Shown here in pieces: positions 10,101-18,547 of a DNA stretch of 64,000 nt. The stretch is from Spirosoma oryzae (lineage in GTDB: Bacteria; Bacteroidota; Bacteroidia; Cytophagales; Spirosomataceae), in assembly GCF_003002825.1 (NCBI RefSeq), contig NZ_PVTE01000002.1, positions 186,001 through 250,000 on the forward strand, given 5' to 3'. Numbering within the stretch: position 1 is the first letter of the stretch; the number at the start of each line of letters is the position of its first letter. Below the pieces are notes generated by a model, which was not told the origin of the DNA, searched no databases, and was given only the letters and a program-made list of their open reading frames with translations. The position numbers and the translations under genes were made by a program.

Positions 10101-10508
10101 AATAGTCTAATAAGGGCGGCAAAGGTAGCCGTATCAGACAAAAACACGGGGATGCCGCTACAGGTTTGTGACCGGAACGAAGTTTGCTTATCCCAATAGC
10201 GAGTAAAGGTCGCCTGGCGGGCCGGTGTTTTCGTTGTAAAAAACGGTAGCGAAGTCACAGCCTCAAGACCCGGTACAGCACCGGCCCAAACCAAAGCGAT
10301 ATAAGCAGCTGGCCTCAACGACCGCGTGCCTGCTGTCGCAGAAAGGGGCAAAAACAGTGCCTGAACGGGAATAAATCAATTATTTGGTAAAACCAGCAGC
10401 CGTAGCGTTGCGCTTCAAAAAAAGCAACTCCCTGTTGTTACTATTAAAAAATAGGCGCTAACAGGCACAAGAATAGTGCCATATATTTATACGATTCGTT
10501 ATAATTAT
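10101..10508. other. Intergenic stretch with no recognisable gene
   Basis: About 400 bases between smpB and the palindrome downstream of the OmpH-like gene. An open frame of about 90 codons on the minus strand overlaps the smpB start but has no family features and looks fortuitous. Only the smpB upstream -7-like element is identifiable. The part beyond 10380 becomes AT-rich. Confidence 0.5.
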
Positions 10509-10556
10509 TAACAAAAGGGGGCTGCTGTTCGTACGAACAGCAGCCCCCTTTTGTTA
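10509..10556. terminator. 48-base perfect palindrome, likely terminator of the OmpH-like gene
   Basis: Arms of 24 bases (10509-10532 and 10533-10556) are exact reverse complements centred on CGTACG, starting TAACAAAAGGGGGC. On the minus strand it lies about 14 bases beyond the OmpH-like stop codon and ends in a T run, as expected of a strong intrinsic terminator. Unusually, it has no unpaired loop by sequence. Confidence 0.75.
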
Positions 10557-10569
10557 GCCAGGAAAGGAC

Positions 10570-11169
10570 TTACTTTTTAGTCGCCTGCTTGTCTTTGTAC
10601 TCTTTGTTCAGTCCAGCAAGGACCGCTTGCGTACGATCGCCGGAGGGGTCGGCAAACAGAATGCCACCGCCTTTGGTGTAGCCCAGTACGAATTCGTATT
10701 TGTTTGTCGCGTTTACTTTCTTCAGATAATCGTAGATCTGATCGTAAAGCTGTTTGTTTTTGTTTTGCTCTTCGACCGCCAGATTCTGTGCCGCCCGCTC
10801 ACGGTAAGCGAGAATATCCTGTTGTTCTTTCTGCAATGATGCCTCAGTTGCCCGACCCTGCTCCTGTGTCATGGTAGCGGCCCGCTGTTGGAAAAAAGCC
10901 ACTTTATTTTGCAGGTTACGGCCTTTGTTAGCCAGATCGTTCTCTAGTTGAAAACGCTTGCTCTCCAACACTTTCTGCGTATCCTTGAAAAAGTCGTACT
11001 TGGTCAGGAGTGAATCGACATTGACATAAACGATTTCACGGCCTTTGGCGGCTGCGGGTTTGGCAACTACCGGCTCTGCATCGGGCTGACGGTCTTTGAA
11101 GTGGAGATAGTACAGAACGGCTACGGCTACGGCCAGCACAACATTGATAATCAGTGAGGCATTCTTCAC
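10570..11169 (-). CDS. OmpH/Skp-family periplasmic chaperone-like protein
   Basis: A 199-residue protein. One hydrophobic segment at about residues 5-22 acts as signal or anchor. A short Ala/Pro linker follows, then IVYVNVDSLLTKYDFF, the typical start of the OmpH domain, and a long Gln/Glu/Lys-rich coiled coil (about residues 65-145) like the Skp tentacles. The C-terminus has YEFVLGYTKGGGILFAD, conserved in Bacteroidota members. Skp-type proteins hold unfolded outer-membrane proteins in the periplasm. It follows a small membrane protein gene by 47 bases. A TACCTTTG at 11211-11204 on the minus strand may give it its own promoter. Confidence 0.85.
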   Translation of the reverse strand: MKNASLIINVVLAVAVAVLYYLHFKDRQPDAEPVVAKPAAAKGREIVYVNVDSLLTKYDFFKDTQKVLESKRFQLENDLANKGRNLQNKVAFFQQRAATMTQEQGRATEASLQKEQQDILAYRERAAQNLAVEEQNKNKQLYDQIYDYLKKVNATNKYEFVLGYTKGGGILFADPSGDRTQAVLAGLNKEYKDKQATKK

Positions 11170-11216
11170 AGGTAATCGACTTAGTTGGTGATAGTTTATC
11201 CGACAAAGGTAATGGT

Positions 11217-11582
11217 TTATGCGTCTCTCGGGGCACTAACGGCCGGGTTTGTCGCCCGTCGGATTAAAAAGCCAGTCAGCCCAGATAACCCGCCAATCAG
11301 TCCACCCAACACAACGGTAACCAGCAGCGGTAGAGCCGCTGATTCTGACTTGAATAGCAGAAGACCCATGCGCCCGGTAAAGACCCCTTCTGTGCGTAGA
11401 TGAATCAGCAGTGCATACAACAGCCACACCACTGCAATGCCAAGAAAACCACTCAGAAACGCCTGCCCCCCCCGTGTGCTACGCCAGAAGCATACGCCAA
11501 ACGCCACAATAGCGATGCTCCACCAGGGCAATACGAGTTGCGCCAACGCGCTGAGCAGCATGATAAATAGGATCTGAATCAT
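11217..11582 (-). CDS. Small integral membrane protein of unknown function
   Basis: A 121-residue protein made almost wholly of hydrophobic helices, about four, at residues 5-30, 42-62, 82-108 and nearby, with a charged loop around 62-78 and a basic C-terminal end. I recognise no characterised family. It starts 11 bases after the stop of the penicillin acylase family gene on the same strand, so the two are probably co-transcribed. The OmpH-like gene follows. The ATG at 11582 is the only sensible start. It could be a small accessory membrane protein, but nothing in the sequence shows a substrate. Confidence 0.7.
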   Translation of the reverse strand: MIQILFIMLLSALAQLVLPWWSIAIVAFGVCFWRSTRGGQAFLSGFLGIAVVWLLYALLIHLRTEGVFTGRMGLLLFKSESAALPLLVTVVLGGLIGGLSGLTGFLIRRATNPAVSAPRDA

Positions 11583-11593
11583 GTCGAAACAAG

Positions 11594-14044
11594 TTAGTTC
11601 ATAGTGATACGATGGGTGATCCGGGCGTGCCTGACCTGCGATGAAGTCAGATAGAGTAATTCGTTTAGCTTACCCTGCCGCCAGGTTTCGACCATGTTTA
11701 CGTAGTACGGACTACCCGGATTGCCCGATTGACCACCAGGATAGACACCATACGCTTTCGGTTCCGGTCCCAATGCAACAACCATCCGCCAGGAGGGGCC
11801 GGTCCGCTCAGTCGTTGCGTTGACGATACCCGCACCACCGCCTACGTTTAGGTCGAGCACGCTGAACGCATCCAGACCGGGAATCAGGTGCCTGATATCG
11901 GTACTCTTATACGTTGCCCACGACCAGCCTGTGCCGAGACTACCATACCTACGTACCAGCGTGTCGCAGGTAGCGCGGAAGCTTTGCTGCATAATCTGGG
12001 GCAGATGCTCGCGAACGGGTGTCTTTTTGTTGTCGAACCAGCGGGAGCCGGTGTCGCGCTTCATCAGCGTCAGTGTACGATCGAAGGTGGGGGGCCGCAT
12101 AGGCAAGGTGTCGCCTTCATTGAAATCATCGGCCCAGATGGCGTGCATCAACTGAGCCGTCCATTCGGTGAAAATCGTCGGCCCAACCTCGCCGGGATCG
12201 TTGTTCAGCTTCCAGGATTTTAGCTGTTGTAAAGCCTGCTGCTCGGATGCAGTAAGGCCTTTCTCCGGTAGCAGTGGCAGCAATATGGGTAGCGCATCGG
12301 CCGCACGCAGATTATATACGTCGTTTTGTAACTGCCGCATACTGTCGACGGTAACCCGCTGCATCTGCGTTAGTCGGTCGTTGATACGCTGTCCCCGCTC
12401 GTAGGGAGCAAAAATCCAGTTGAGGTAGTACGGGTACGTCGGATCGGTGGACGATTGGTTGGCCGAACTGACGAAATGCCGGGGCGGATTTTTCACCAGT
12501 GGGTTTTGTTCGGCCGGAATGTAGCCGTGCCAGTCGTCGGCCGGATTTGTTCCATCAAGCATAAACTTGCCCTGTTGCCGCCATTTCAGCGGAAACCGAC
12601 CGTTGGGCGAAATCGCAATGTCATTGTTATTGTCAGCAAAAATGAAGTTCTGCGCCGGAGCCACGTAATATGTCAACGCTTTTCGGTAATCGGCGAAGTT
12701 GCGGGCGCGGTTTAGCTCGTAAAAGCAGATCAGTTCGTTCGATGGCTTGTGCGCGATCCACTGAGCCGCGTAACCGACAGGAATATTGCGTTTAAATGCT
12801 TTCTGACCGGCTTCGTACACAACCGGCCCGTGGTGCGTGTACAGAACGGTGTCATTGACTGTTGGCAGTCCTTTTACCGCAATCCGCTCGATACGACGTC
12901 GTACTGGTTTCCATTGGTTGTCGTGCCAATATTCTTTGCGCGACGCATCGCGGAATTTGATTGCGTAGAAATCCAGCACGTCGGAGCCGACATTGGTTAC
13001 GCCCCAGGCAACATCTTTGTTGAAGCCAATGATAACATTGGGCGAGCCGGGCAGCGACGCACCGTAGACGTTTACCGTTGGCGACACCAGCTGAATCTGG
13101 TACCAGATCGACGGTAGACTCAGGGTTAAGTGAGGATCATTCGACAGAATTGGGTGACCTGTCGCCGACTTTTCCGGACCCACCGCCCAGTTATTTGAGC
13201 CGATCGCCGGATTGGCCCGTGGGTGGCGAAACAGTTGAGTCAGCGCGAAGTCAGGCAAATTGGCGACGTTCTGTCCACTGTCGGCGGGTGCTTTCGGAAT
13301 GGGTAGGGGGGTAAAGTCCCACTTCGTCCCGACCGGGATGATTGGGTCTTCGTGAGCGGGGTAGTTCGGAAATAGGTCAGCTGTAACTGTAGGACCATAT
13401 TTCCGCAGCACGTTGGTCATTAGCAGATCGTCGGCACCGCTGGCCAGCGTGCTGGTCATGGCTTTGAGCAACAGGGCACATTTCAACGATGTCCAGGCTT
13501 CGGGGGCATACCCCAGCAGTTTATACTCAATCGGGTAGCTGGCCGGCTTGAGCTGCTTGATCCACGCATTAACGCCCGCCGTGTACGCGTCCAGCATGGC
13601 GCGGGTTTGCGGATTTTTCTCCATCTCCGCCAGCGTTTGCTCTGCTCCGTAGCCCATACCCATCCGTCGGTTAAAACGGTCCAGTTCGAGCGCCCGACTT
13701 CCGACGACTTCCGACAGTCGACCAGCCGCAGCGTGTGTTTGAAACTCCATCTGCCAAAGCCGGTCCCGCGCCGTCAGGTACCCCTGCGCGAAGTAGAGAT
13801 CATGGTCGTTACGGGCAAATACGTGGGGCACGGCCATGTCATCGACCAGCACCGTAACCGGCTCCTGCGTTCCCGAAAGAGTCAGTTCCTCATCGCCAGA
13901 GCGAGTTACTTCGGCATTTTGCCAGAAACCGGTAAACGGACTCATCAGTGGTCCGAAAGCGGGAATACTCCCCCACGACCGGTTCAGCGCCCAGATAAGT
14001 GCAACGGTAAGCAGTGCAGTAAAAACGGTAACGATGTAACGCAT
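11594..14044 (-). CDS. Penicillin acylase family protein (N-terminal nucleophile hydrolase)
   Basis: An 816-residue protein with an N-terminal hydrophobic segment (about residues 4-20) for export or anchoring. The alpha-like region has FAQGYLTARDRLWQMEFQ, a family hallmark. The autoprocessing site is visible at GSNNWAV, where the Ser after Gly becomes the catalytic N-terminal residue of the beta chain. HHGPV and NFIFAD motifs follow at the expected spacing. Family members hydrolyse amide bonds of penicillins, acyl-homoserine lactones or other N-acyl compounds, and the substrate here cannot be read from sequence. It is divergent from the glycerophosphodiesterase gene and followed at 11 bases by a small membrane protein gene. 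Confidence 0.92.
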   Translation of the reverse strand: MRYIVTVFTALLTVALIWALNRSWGSIPAFGPLMSPFTGFWQNAEVTRSGDEELTLSGTQEPVTVLVDDMAVPHVFARNDHDLYFAQGYLTARDRLWQMEFQTHAAAGRLSEVVGSRALELDRFNRRMGMGYGAEQTLAEMEKNPQTRAMLDAYTAGVNAWIKQLKPASYPIEYKLLGYAPEAWTSLKCALLLKAMTSTLASGADDLLMTNVLRKYGPTVTADLFPNYPAHEDPIIPVGTKWDFTPLPIPKAPADSGQNVANLPDFALTQLFRHPRANPAIGSNNWAVGPEKSATGHPILSNDPHLTLSLPSIWYQIQLVSPTVNVYGASLPGSPNVIIGFNKDVAWGVTNVGSDVLDFYAIKFRDASRKEYWHDNQWKPVRRRIERIAVKGLPTVNDTVLYTHHGPVVYEAGQKAFKRNIPVGYAAQWIAHKPSNELICFYELNRARNFADYRKALTYYVAPAQNFIFADNNNDIAISPNGRFPLKWRQQGKFMLDGTNPADDWHGYIPAEQNPLVKNPPRHFVSSANQSSTDPTYPYYLNWIFAPYERGQRINDRLTQMQRVTVDSMRQLQNDVYNLRAADALPILLPLLPEKGLTASEQQALQQLKSWKLNNDPGEVGPTIFTEWTAQLMHAIWADDFNEGDTLPMRPPTFDRTLTLMKRDTGSRWFDNKKTPVREHLPQIMQQSFRATCDTLVRRYGSLGTGWSWATYKSTDIRHLIPGLDAFSVLDLNVGGGAGIVNATTERTGPSWRMVVALGPEPKAYGVYPGGQSGNPGSPYYVNMVETWRQGKLNELLYLTSSQVRHARITHRITMN

Positions 14045-14201
14045 AAGCTGAAGCAGCGAGTAGCCATTAGTGCTGCAAGATTGCTATTCCGCTGCGCAAC
14101 TAAAAGTCCACTGCATCGACATCCCAGCAGCTGTGTAAATGAACGACCGGTATTTGTCAATGGAAACGTACTTTTGGCTTCAGATTCGATTCAACTGCGC
14201 T

Positions 14202-15104
14202 ATGCGTCTGCCAATTACAGTAGCCCTGTTCTTGACTGCTATGATCCCACCTATCACGGTATCGCCCGCATCGTTTGACCTAGAAGGGCACCGGGGCTGC
14301 CGCGGATTGATGCCGGAAAATACGATTCCGGCCTTTCTGAAAGCGCTGGATCTGGGCGTAACAACACTGGAAATGGATGTCGTCATCAGCAAGGATCGTC
14401 AGGTAGTCGTGTCGCACGAACCGTATTTTAACGCCGACTTTAGCATTGCCCCCGATGGGAAGCCGGTCAGTAAAGCGGAACAAAAAAAGCTGATTCTTTA
14501 TCAGATGACCTACGACCAGATTCGGCAGTACGACACGGGTTCGAACGGTAACCCAAAGTATCCGGAGCAGCAGAAGCAGCGAACGCACAAGCCTTTGTTG
14601 ACCGAGGTTATCGAGCAGGTCGAAGCGTACCGGCAGCAGCACACGCTTGCTCCGGTGGCGTACAATATCGAAATCAAAAGCGAAGCCAACGAGTACAATA
14701 AAAGTCAGCCCGAGCCCGCTGCATTCTGCGATCTGGTCCAGACCGTATTGGCTGGCCGACTACCGGCGGAACGAATTATCATCCAGAGTTTCGACTTTGC
14801 CGTGCTGAAACACTGGAAGCAGCAGGCCGACGAGGGCCGCTACCTGCCTGTCCGGTTATCAGCCCTGGTCGAGAACTTGCGGGGGGCGGAAAAGAATGTG
14901 GCCGACCTGGGCTTCAAACCAGCGATCTATAGTCCGTACTATCGGCTACTGAGTCAGCGCACGATTCGGTCGTTGCATGAGCAGGGCATACAGGTCGTTC
15001 CTTGGACCGTTAACCAGTGTAGTGATATGGAACGACTTAAACGCTGGGGTGTCGACGGCCTGATTACTGACTACCCGGACCGAGCGGTGGGTTTATCAAA
15101 CTAA
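14202..15104 (+). CDS. Glycerophosphodiester phosphodiesterase family protein, secreted
   Basis: From ATG 14202 the protein has 300 residues with a clear signal peptide (MRLPITVALFLTA). An upstream ATG at 14139 would bury this signal and is less likely. The catalytic motif EGHRGCRGLMPENTIPAF carries the first His, Arg and the Glu of the EN pair. LEMDVVISKD provides the metal-binding E-x-D, and a second His follows in SHEPYF. The C-terminal WTVN and DGLITDYPD complete the GDPD TIM barrel. It cleaves glycerophosphodiesters to glycerol 3-phosphate and an alcohol, here probably in the periplasm. The gene stands alone. Confidence 0.92.
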   Translation: MRLPITVALFLTAMIPPITVSPASFDLEGHRGCRGLMPENTIPAFLKALDLGVTTLEMDVVISKDRQVVVSHEPYFNADFSIAPDGKPVSKAEQKKLILYQMTYDQIRQYDTGSNGNPKYPEQQKQRTHKPLLTEVIEQVEAYRQQHTLAPVAYNIEIKSEANEYNKSQPEPAAFCDLVQTVLAGRLPAERIIIQSFDFAVLKHWKQQADEGRYLPVRLSALVENLRGAEKNVADLGFKPAIYSPYYRLLSQRTIRSLHEQGIQVVPWTVNQCSDMERLKRWGVDGLITDYPDRAVGLSN

Positions 15105-15172
15105 GTTAGTGGCATTGCGTTTTTAAAAATTAGATCGAACCGGCCAGCCGGATTTCTGCCTACTTTAGCACC

Positions 15173-16696
15173 ATGACCCTTTTAAACACCTCGCTTAAAT
15201 GGTTGTTGCAACGGCGATTGCCGCGCATCGAAGCCATGAAAAAAGACCCCGGCGCGGTGCAGCAACGGGTGTTTTCGCAGCTAATTCAGGCAGGTGCGCG
15301 CACACAGTGGGGCAGGCAGCACCACTACAAGTCCATAAAAACCATCGCTGATTTTCAGCGGCAGGTTCCCGTCTCCAACTACGAAGACCTGTTTCCATAT
15401 ATCGAACGGGTTATGATGGGCGAAGCCAAGGTGCTTTGGCCGTCGCCGGTACGTTGGTTTGCCAAATCGTCGGGAACGACCAATGCCCGGAGCAAATTTA
15501 TTCCTGTCACCCCTGAATCGCTGGACGAAGGCCATTTCAAAGGGGGCAAAGACATGATGGCGCTTTACGTCGCCAATCGTCCCGACAGCCGTACATTCGA
15601 AGGAAAGGGTTTATCGATCGGTGGTAGCCTGCAAGCCAATCCATATGCGGTCAACAGTGCGGCCGGCGACGTATCGGCCGTGGTCATGAAAAACCTCCCC
15701 AGCTGGGCGCAGTTTATCCGTACGCCATCCGTCGATGTGGCGCTTATGGAAGAATGGGAAAGCAAGCTGGACCGCATGGCCGAGATCACCAAAGACCAGA
15801 ACGTGACCAGCATGCTCGGCGCGCCGACCTGGGGACTGGTATTGATCGACAAGATTCTGGCGCAAACGGGTAAACAGAACATTCTGGAAGTCTGGCCCAA
15901 TTTCGAACTACTTGTTCACGGAGCCGTCAATTTTCAACCATACCGCGATCTGTTCCGGCAGCAGGTATTTCCGTCCAACTCCGTTCACTATCAGGAGGTT
16001 TACAACGCATCAGAAGGTTTTTTCGCGATTCAGGACGATATGGGGCGACCCGGTGAAATGCTGCTCATGCTCGACTACGGCATCTTCTACGAGTTCGTCC
16101 CATTGGCCGAGTCCAATCAGCCGTACCCCAAAGCGCTGACCATCGAAGAAGTTGAACTCGATACCAACTACGCCATCGTGGTATCGACCAATGGTGGCCT
16201 GTGGCGCTACCGCGTCGGCGATACAGTTCGCTTTACGTCGCTGTATCCCCATCGCCTGAAAGTAAGCGGCCGTACCAAACATTTTATCAATGCATTCGGC
16301 GAAGAAGTTATCGTCGAGAACGCGGAAATAGCCATCACCCGCGCCTGTGAAGCAACGGGAGCTGTCATTAGCGATTATACAGCCGGCCCCGTTTACATGG
16401 GCAACGGTAAGAGCGGGGGACACGAGTGGATCATCGAATTCGCCAAGGAGCCCGTCAGCATGGGGCGATTCGAACAGGTGCTCGATCAGACGCTACGGGA
16501 AATCAATTCGGATTATGACGCCAAGCGGTACAACGACTACGTGCTGCGCCCGCCCCGTATTCACGCGGTTCCGCGCGGGACGTTCTATGCCTGGATGAAA
16601 CAGCGAGGTAAGCTGGGTGGTCAACACAAAGTACCCCGGCTGGCGAACACGCGCGAGTATCTGGACGACATCCTCGGCAAAGTACTCGAACGCTGA
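15173..16696 (+). CDS. GH3 auxin-responsive promoter family protein (acyl-adenylate-forming enzyme)
   Basis: A 507-residue protein similar in layout to plant GH3 amido synthetases, which belong to the ANL adenylating superfamily. The phosphate-binding motif SSGTTNARSKFIPVT lies near residues 100-115, GAPTW near 222, and STNGGLWRYRVGD near 340, followed by the GRTKHFINAFGEEV hinge. Bacterial GH3 homologues are common in Bacteroidota, but their substrate is not established. Adenylation of a carboxylic acid is an inference from the fold. The stop codon abuts, with no gap, the stop codon of the convergent flavin-binding gene. No operon partner is evident. Confidence 0.9.
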   Translation: MTLLNTSLKWLLQRRLPRIEAMKKDPGAVQQRVFSQLIQAGARTQWGRQHHYKSIKTIADFQRQVPVSNYEDLFPYIERVMMGEAKVLWPSPVRWFAKSSGTTNARSKFIPVTPESLDEGHFKGGKDMMALYVANRPDSRTFEGKGLSIGGSLQANPYAVNSAAGDVSAVVMKNLPSWAQFIRTPSVDVALMEEWESKLDRMAEITKDQNVTSMLGAPTWGLVLIDKILAQTGKQNILEVWPNFELLVHGAVNFQPYRDLFRQQVFPSNSVHYQEVYNASEGFFAIQDDMGRPGEMLLMLDYGIFYEFVPLAESNQPYPKALTIEEVELDTNYAIVVSTNGGLWRYRVGDTVRFTSLYPHRLKVSGRTKHFINAFGEEVIVENAEIAITRACEATGAVISDYTAGPVYMGNGKSGGHEWIIEFAKEPVSMGRFEQVLDQTLREINSDYDAKRYNDYVLRPPRIHAVPRGTFYAWMKQRGKLGGQHKVPRLANTREYLDDILGKVLER

Positions 16697-17221
16697 TTAA
16701 CCCCGAACTGCTTTCTTTTCCCGCAGTAGCGCGTACGTAAGCACCGATTTGTCCGAATTCAGTACAACCTGCTTTTCAACCTGACAGACAAACAATTCGT
16801 GGTCGCCGGCATCGGTCGAATGCAACACCCGACATTGGGCATAGCCAATCGCTTCGGTCAGATACGGGCATCCACGTTCATCGAGTTGCATCGGCACCCG
16901 CTTCAGTTTATCCCGTTCGCGCCCCGACTGCTGCCCGAACTTGCGCACCAGATTAATCTGATCGGTCGCCAGCAGATTGACGTTTAGCAGGCCACTTTCC
17001 CGTACCAGTTCAATCGTGTAATCGACTTTATATAAAGCGATGGCCAATACGTGCCCACCCATGTCTGTCGCCATCACCCAGGCCACAATGTTTGCATTCC
17101 GCCGGGGGGTAGCTGAGTCCAGCCCGGCAACAGTCGTAACGGCCTGAATATCGTAATTTTTATACTTGAGCAGTTTTCGCGGCACGTCAGCTTGGTTAAC
17201 TATGAGTTCAGAGACTGGCAA
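16697..17221 (-). CDS. Flavin reductase-like FMN-binding protein
   Basis: A 174-residue protein with the split-barrel flavin reductase pattern. N-terminal YDIQAVTTV is followed by NANIVAWVMATDMGGHVLAIAL, then ESGLLNVNLLATDQ and a C-terminal strand region ending VLTYALLREKK. Family members bind FMN and reduce it with NAD(P)H or act as flavin-dependent oxygenase partners, and no partner gene is nearby. The assigned start at 17221 is TTG. A GTG at 17185 is an alternative. It is divergent from ispH and convergent with the GH3-like gene. Exact activity is not determined. Confidence 0.8.
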   Translation of the reverse strand: MPVSELIVNQADVPRKLLKYKNYDIQAVTTVAGLDSATPRRNANIVAWVMATDMGGHVLAIALYKVDYTIELVRESGLLNVNLLATDQINLVRKFGQQSGRERDKLKRVPMQLDERGCPYLTEAIGYAQCRVLHSTDAGDHELFVCQVEKQVVLNSDKSVLTYALLREKKAVRG

Positions 17222-17249
17222 TGGTCTAAGAACGAAGCCTGTTCACCGA

Positions 17250-17279
17250 TTGTTAAGCTACCAGGCAGGCGTACTTTTG
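17250..17279 (+). promoter_or_regulatory. Bacteroidota-type promoter of ispH
   Basis: TTG at 17250-17252 and TACTTTTG at 17272-17279 are 19 bases apart, an excellent consensus match. The predicted start of transcription near 17286 excludes the longest possible start (17192) and supports ATG 17318. Confidence 0.75.
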
Positions 17280-17317
17280 CACGACAAACCGCCATTTGGC
17301 CGATTATTCGCTCGTTC

Positions 17318-18547
17318 ATGAAATCATTCGACATACCCGAGTATTACCGTAGCCGTGTTATTTCGCCCATCAAAGAGTTTCGGCGGAAGCGCGACAAACT
17401 CAAGCGGGACTTCACCCCTACCCTACTCGATTTCGGTCCGGTCCGGTTTCTGATCGCCCGGCATTTTGGGTTCTGCTACGGCGTCGAGAATGCGATTGAA
17501 ATAGCGTATAAAGCTATTGCCGAGAATCCCGACAAGCGGATTTATCTGTTGAGCGAGATGATTCACAACCCCGACGTAAACGCTGATTTACAGTCACGTG
17601 GGGTACAGTTTCTGATGGACACCGCCGGTCGGCAACTGATACCGTGGTCGGACCTGACGGCAGACGACGTGGTGATTATACCCGCGTTCGGCACTACGCT
17701 TGAAACACAGCAGCAACTCGCAGCCATCGGTCTCGACATTGCCCGCTATGACACAACCTGCCCCTTCGTGGAAAAAGTCTGGAACAAAGCCGGGCAAATC
17801 GGGCAAAAATCATACACCGTTGTCGTGCATGGCAAGCCGACTCACGAGGAGACACGGGCCACGTTTTCGCACAGCAAAGAAGCCGCCCCAACGGTCGTAG
17901 TCAAGGATATGAAGCAGGCCAAACGACTGGCCCAATACATTACCCACGAGCTTCCGACTGACCAGTTCTTCACCGAGTTTGATGGGCAGTACTCCGCCGG
18001 TTTTGATCCCGAACGCGATTTGCAGCGCATCGGCGTCGTTAATCAGACGACGATGCTGGCGTCGGATACGCAGGGCATTGCCGATTACCTGAAGCAGGTG
18101 ATGGTCAGCCATTATCAGCTGCAACCCGACCAGGTCGATACGCACTTTGCCAATACGCGCGATACACTCTGCTACGCCACCAACGATAATCAGGATGCGA
18201 CTTACGCACTGTTGACGCATCCAGCAGATTTTGCTATCGTCGCGGGTGGTTATAACTCTTCGAACACGGCTCACCTGGTCGAGCTATGCGCTGAAAAACT
18301 GCCGACGTACTTTATCGAGTCAGCGCAGAAAATTCTGTCGGATCAATTGATTCGCCATTTCGATCTCAATACGAAGACTGAAACGGTGACGGAGAACTTT
18401 ATTCCTGACCACCGGCCCGTGACTATCCTGCTGACGTGCGGAGCTTCCTGCCCGGATGCCGTGGTCGAGGGCGTTCTGTTACGACTTATCAGCTTTTTCC
18501 CGGACGCTCAGCCAATCGACGCACTCATGCAGGATTTTAATGCCTGA
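17318..18547 (+). CDS. ispH: 4-hydroxy-3-methylbut-2-enyl diphosphate reductase
   Basis: From ATG 17318 the protein has 409 residues. It is the last enzyme of the MEP pathway, reducing HMBPP to IPP and DMAPP. The three cysteines for the iron-sulphur cluster are visible in HFGFCYGVENA, DTTCPFVEKVW and LLTCGASCPD. HGKPTHEE gives the conserved His and Glu. At about 400 residues, with an N-terminal extension of roughly 50 residues before the first Cys motif, it resembles the long cyanobacterial/plant type more than the 316-residue E. coli form. Start choice rests on the promoter at 17250-17279. Its 3' end overlaps the convergent GHL10 gene by 11 bases. Confidence 0.93.
   Translation: MKSFDIPEYYRSRVISPIKEFRRKRDKLKRDFTPTLLDFGPVRFLIARHFGFCYGVENAIEIAYKAIAENPDKRIYLLSEMIHNPDVNADLQSRGVQFLMDTAGRQLIPWSDLTADDVVIIPAFGTTLETQQQLAAIGLDIARYDTTCPFVEKVWNKAGQIGQKSYTVVVHGKPTHEETRATFSHSKEAAPTVVVKDMKQAKRLAQYITHELPTDQFFTEFDGQYSAGFDPERDLQRIGVVNQTTMLASDTQGIADYLKQVMVSHYQLQPDQVDTHFANTRDTLCYATNDNQDATYALLTHPADFAIVAGGYNSSNTAHLVELCAEKLPTYFIESAQKILSDQLIRHFDLNTKTETVTENFIPDHRPVTILLTCGASCPDAVVEGVLLRLISFFPDAQPIDALMQDFNA

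Noticed and set aside
10079..10351. A 90-codon minus-strand frame overlapping the smpB start
   Set aside because: No recognisable domain, no sensible start context, and it would place smpB translation inside another gene. It is most likely chance.
13607..14278. A 223-codon plus-strand frame over the penicillin acylase 5' end
   Set aside because: Shadow of the acylase and of the glycerophosphodiesterase leader, with an unnatural amino-acid make-up.
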